From Dicaeum eximium (taxonomy: Eukaryota; Chordata; Aves; Passeriformes; Dicaeidae): a stretch of 64,000 nt of DNA. The notes under the pieces are model-generated. The model saw only the letters and a list, made by a program, of their open reading frames with translations, ran no database searches and was not told where the DNA came from. The translations under genes were made by a program, and so were the position numbers. Location of the stretch: positions 1,323-65,322 of the forward strand of contig VWZP01005850.1 of the NCBI GenBank assembly GCA_013396995.1, read 5' to 3'. This document shows positions 61,166-64,000 of the stretch, piece by piece (position 1 is the stretch's first letter; the number at the start of each line of letters is the position of its first letter).

Positions 61166-64000
61166 ACCGTAGCCCCGCATTAGGATGCTCTCCTAATGAG
61201 ATTTGGGGTGGGAAGGTTCCCCATGCCTCGTCTCCTCTACGTGGTGTGGGAAATGACAGGCTGGACCCTCGTGTTTGTGGGGTCAGGTGGTTGATCCCCG
61301 GAGAGGAGTGGATTGGGCATCTCTCAGGAACAGCTCCCGTGAGGCAACGTAGCTCCTTCCATGTGAAACTGCAAGAACTGCTCCTCCTGCCCTGCTTTTG
61401 TTCAGAGGTGTTGGTACAGCTGCTTTCTGTGTCCCTGTGGGGGAGACCCTCTCCACCAGGGCTCCTGCCAGCTCTGTGTCTGTCAACACCTGAACAGGCA
61501 ACTGGATGTACCTGAAGGAGAATTCTGTCTGTGTCCAGCGAAAGGTGGGGTCTCCAACACACCTGGGCACGTCCAGGCTGCAGCAAAAGCTCTCACAATT
61601 GCAGTTTTGGGCTGGAGTTAAATGTAAACACCACGTGTGCCTCTCTCCCTTTGTCCTTCTGAACAGCCTCCAAGTTTCTTTTCTGGATGAGTTTTTGGCC
61701 TCTTCTGATTGCTGTCTCATGTTCTGTGCCAGGTTGGTGTGACCTTTGGCAAAGCACACTCTGCATGCTGCTGGGTGTGCTGCTGGAAGGAGAGGACTGT
61801 CATAACAGCTGCACAGATTTTACTGGGATGTATTTGTGCCTATAGGACCACTCAAAAACCATGGCTTGAAGTTGAGGCTCACCTTGCCACACGCATCGGT
61901 GATCCTACATAAGTAATGAACCAAATGTAGTTAAGATGCAAATGTAAATTATTTGATTTTCAGCTTGGCTTGCATTAAGCTGTTAATTTTCATTAGCGTT
62001 AATGAGAAAATACACCCAAAGTTTTTCTCCAGGCTAGAGTTCTTATCCTCCTAATGATAATTTCACTTTTACAGTTTCTTTCAGTTGAGGATATTTGTAT
62101 TTTGCAAACTTAATTAAGAATTAATTAATTAACAATATCCCTGGAAGGAAGAACAAATGGCATTTTTCTGATTTCGCCAGTGAGTGAGTGGAGGTTGCTC
62201 AGTGGGATGTGGGATTCAGTGGCTCTGATATTGACCCCTGAACCACTCCTGCCACCATATTCAACTTCCTGGGGCTTTGACAAGTTCCTGTCCAATGTCC
62301 ATCCATATTTATCATCTAACCTGTTGCTTCTTTGGCGGTTGTTTAATTGAGTTGGTGTGTGGGAGAGCTGTTCCTTTTAGCCAAGCACCTCACTTGAGCA
62401 CAGCAGCTCTCTCTGCTCCGTTTGCTGCTCTGTGAAACACCCAGATTTTTGTGGGGTTTGTACCTGCATTTATGGAGGAGCAGACAGTTTCAATAGCTGT
62501 CTGCAGATCCCATTTTGGCTGGGTGGCACTGTGAAACACCACACTGGGATGTGCACCCTGTGATTTCCTACCGGATATCTCTGTCTGAATGAGCAGCCTT
62601 GGTGCTGTTCACAGTGGCTAGCTAACTTCTACATATTCATTCTGTCTCATATTTGTTCCTAGCACTCAATCAGATTTGTAAACCAAATTTACAAATGATG
62701 GGGAGCATGTTTTTCTTTGCAATTAGGGTGATTCACCAGTGGCATAACTAATAGAAGAACAGGAAACTGAGAAATTATACCCTTCTGCTGGAGTCTGGGG
62801 GTGGAACTTGGGAACAGAGATGGTAGGAAACAGAAAGATAGAATGAGAATGAAGGGGAGAGAGGCAAGAAGACGGGGAGATGAGACACTGGAACAAGAGA
62901 AGTGATTACAGCACACAAGAAAGTCTGGGGAAGCGGCTGTGCATAAAGAAAGATATTTCACTTCCCACAAAGGGGAAGAGATGATGAAAGAGGGGCTAGC
63001 AAAGTTTGTTACTGTCTGTCTCTGATCACTTCTTCACTGCTGTGCAGCCTGTATGTTGGACAATACCATTGCTTCAGCTGTATTTTTATCCCTTTTCCTT
63101 CGAGTACCATCCAGAGAACTGTATGGTCATGTAAATCTCAGTTTTTATTTCAAAGAGTCTAGCTGGCATAACCTGGTTGGAAACTTGAGAAGTGGACTCT
63201 AAGAATTCAAGCCTGAAAGGAAAAGAAAATACATTTGAAATTGTCTTAATGAAGGATGACACAATTATTTCTGTTTAACAACCAAAACAGTCTTGTAAGT
63301 TTTGTGGGATCTTACCCTTTCTATAGCTCTACACTAATGTTATTAAAATCTCTTGACTTGCATTTAAACTTTGCATCTTGAAAAAAATAGGAAAAATAAA
63401 GCCAACCCCTTTTCTACCTGTATCTGTCTCTATAATCTCTTTTGAATTTTAAAATCGTATTTGGAGAAGAAACAATTCCAAACTGTAATAACCACGTCTC
63501 TGAGCAGTTTTGTGCTGGATAGAAGTCACTAATCCTTTTATGTCATCTTTTGTGAGGATGATCCTTGTCTAGCCCTATATATTGATTAAAATTAAGCATG
63601 ACACAAAACCTTTATAATCTTAAAGGATTATCCTTTTATGTTTTTCTCTCCTCCTTATTGTTTCGAATTAACTCTTTTGTATCCTGGCTGATCAATGAGC
63701 TGCCTTTTTTTTTTTTCTTAAACAGAAATGTTGCAGAATGAATTGATTTCCTATTTGTTTATGTTCAGCTTTAATGGAATATGCAAATGGACACTTCCAG
63801 GGCACAATATTGCAGGTTAATCTGAAAGTGGACACCTCTGTCATGTGTAGGATAGGGAGCCAGAGCCCATTTATGCATATAGTGATTAATAGAGATGATC
63901 ACAAAGAACACTGGAACTGTTTCTGTGCCAAAACATTTGTTCCTTTGTGTTGGTTTATACCTCTGCAGCTTTGCTGGCTTGGGGAATTGTCCTCACACAT
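61166..64000. other. Unique non-coding DNA to the window edge
   Basis: The first 600 bp are G+C-richer and carry overlapping minus-strand frames of 158-171 codons without a recognisable domain. The rest is A+T-rich. A T-rich tract ending in CTTAAACAG near 63725 resembles a splice acceptor, but no exon could be established. Confidence 0.45.

Noticed and set aside
61071..61759. Overlapping minus-strand frames of 158-171 codons in G+C-richer DNA
   Set aside because: They begin in or beside an LTR, overlap each other in different frames, and have no recognisable domain.
1..64000. A complete undescribed biological system (defence, biosynthetic or similar)
   Set aside because: No gene cluster of any kind is visible. 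The window is non-coding vertebrate DNA with retroelements and tandem repeats.

Overview
The window looks like non-coding nuclear DNA of a bird, most likely a passerine. The evidence is truncated CR1 LINE 3' ends (about 32.6, 35.45, 46.55 and 48.7 kb), many endogenous-retrovirus LTRs of the solo type, a piece of a widespread avian LTR near 17.1 kb, and A+T-rich unique sequence. Organism and family assignments rest on recalled consensus sequences, not on a search. I found no rRNA, tRNA or CRISPR array and no convincing multi-exon protein gene. The window is either intergenic or lies inside very long introns. Nearly all the open frames are chance frames or cross tandem repeats; one weak secreted-peptide exon candidate lies at 57.74-57.85 kb.

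Layout. 0-16.4 kb: unique A+T-rich DNA with a TA microsatellite at the edge, a short-period minisatellite at 10.47-10.74 kb containing an exactly duplicated 92-bp block, and a TA/TG microsatellite at 11.9 kb. 16.4-22.3 kb: repeat-rich, with a solo LTR of family 1, an avian LTR fragment, a stretch of about 300 bp almost without cytosine (19.45-19.74 kb), and a 2.0-kb inverted duplication (two 433-bp arms, 4 mismatches) whose loop carries an LTR end, a retroviral-type primer-binding site and leader sequence. 22.3-34.6 kb: mostly unique, with one well-preserved CR1 3' end. 34.6-43.0 kb: three more family-1 LTRs, an unrelated LTR-like element at 41.2-41.9 kb, a long poly-T containing an N, and a 50-bp-unit minisatellite. 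43.0-64 kb: two divergent pairs of family-2 LTRs (45.8/46.9 kb and 56.9/60.5 kb), CR1 fragments and a G/T-rich tract at 50.7 kb.

The LTRs can be delimited by their termini and flanking duplications. Family 1 (about 430-450 bp, TGATGCC...GGCATCA) is flanked by 4-bp duplications and all four copies point to the minus strand. Family 2 (about 640-720 bp, TGTYGG...CCRACA) is flanked by 5-bp duplications and occurs as two minus/plus pairs whose 5' ends face each other. I see no new defence or metabolic system. The most unusual structures are the nearly identical inverted duplication and the cytosine-depleted island beside it.
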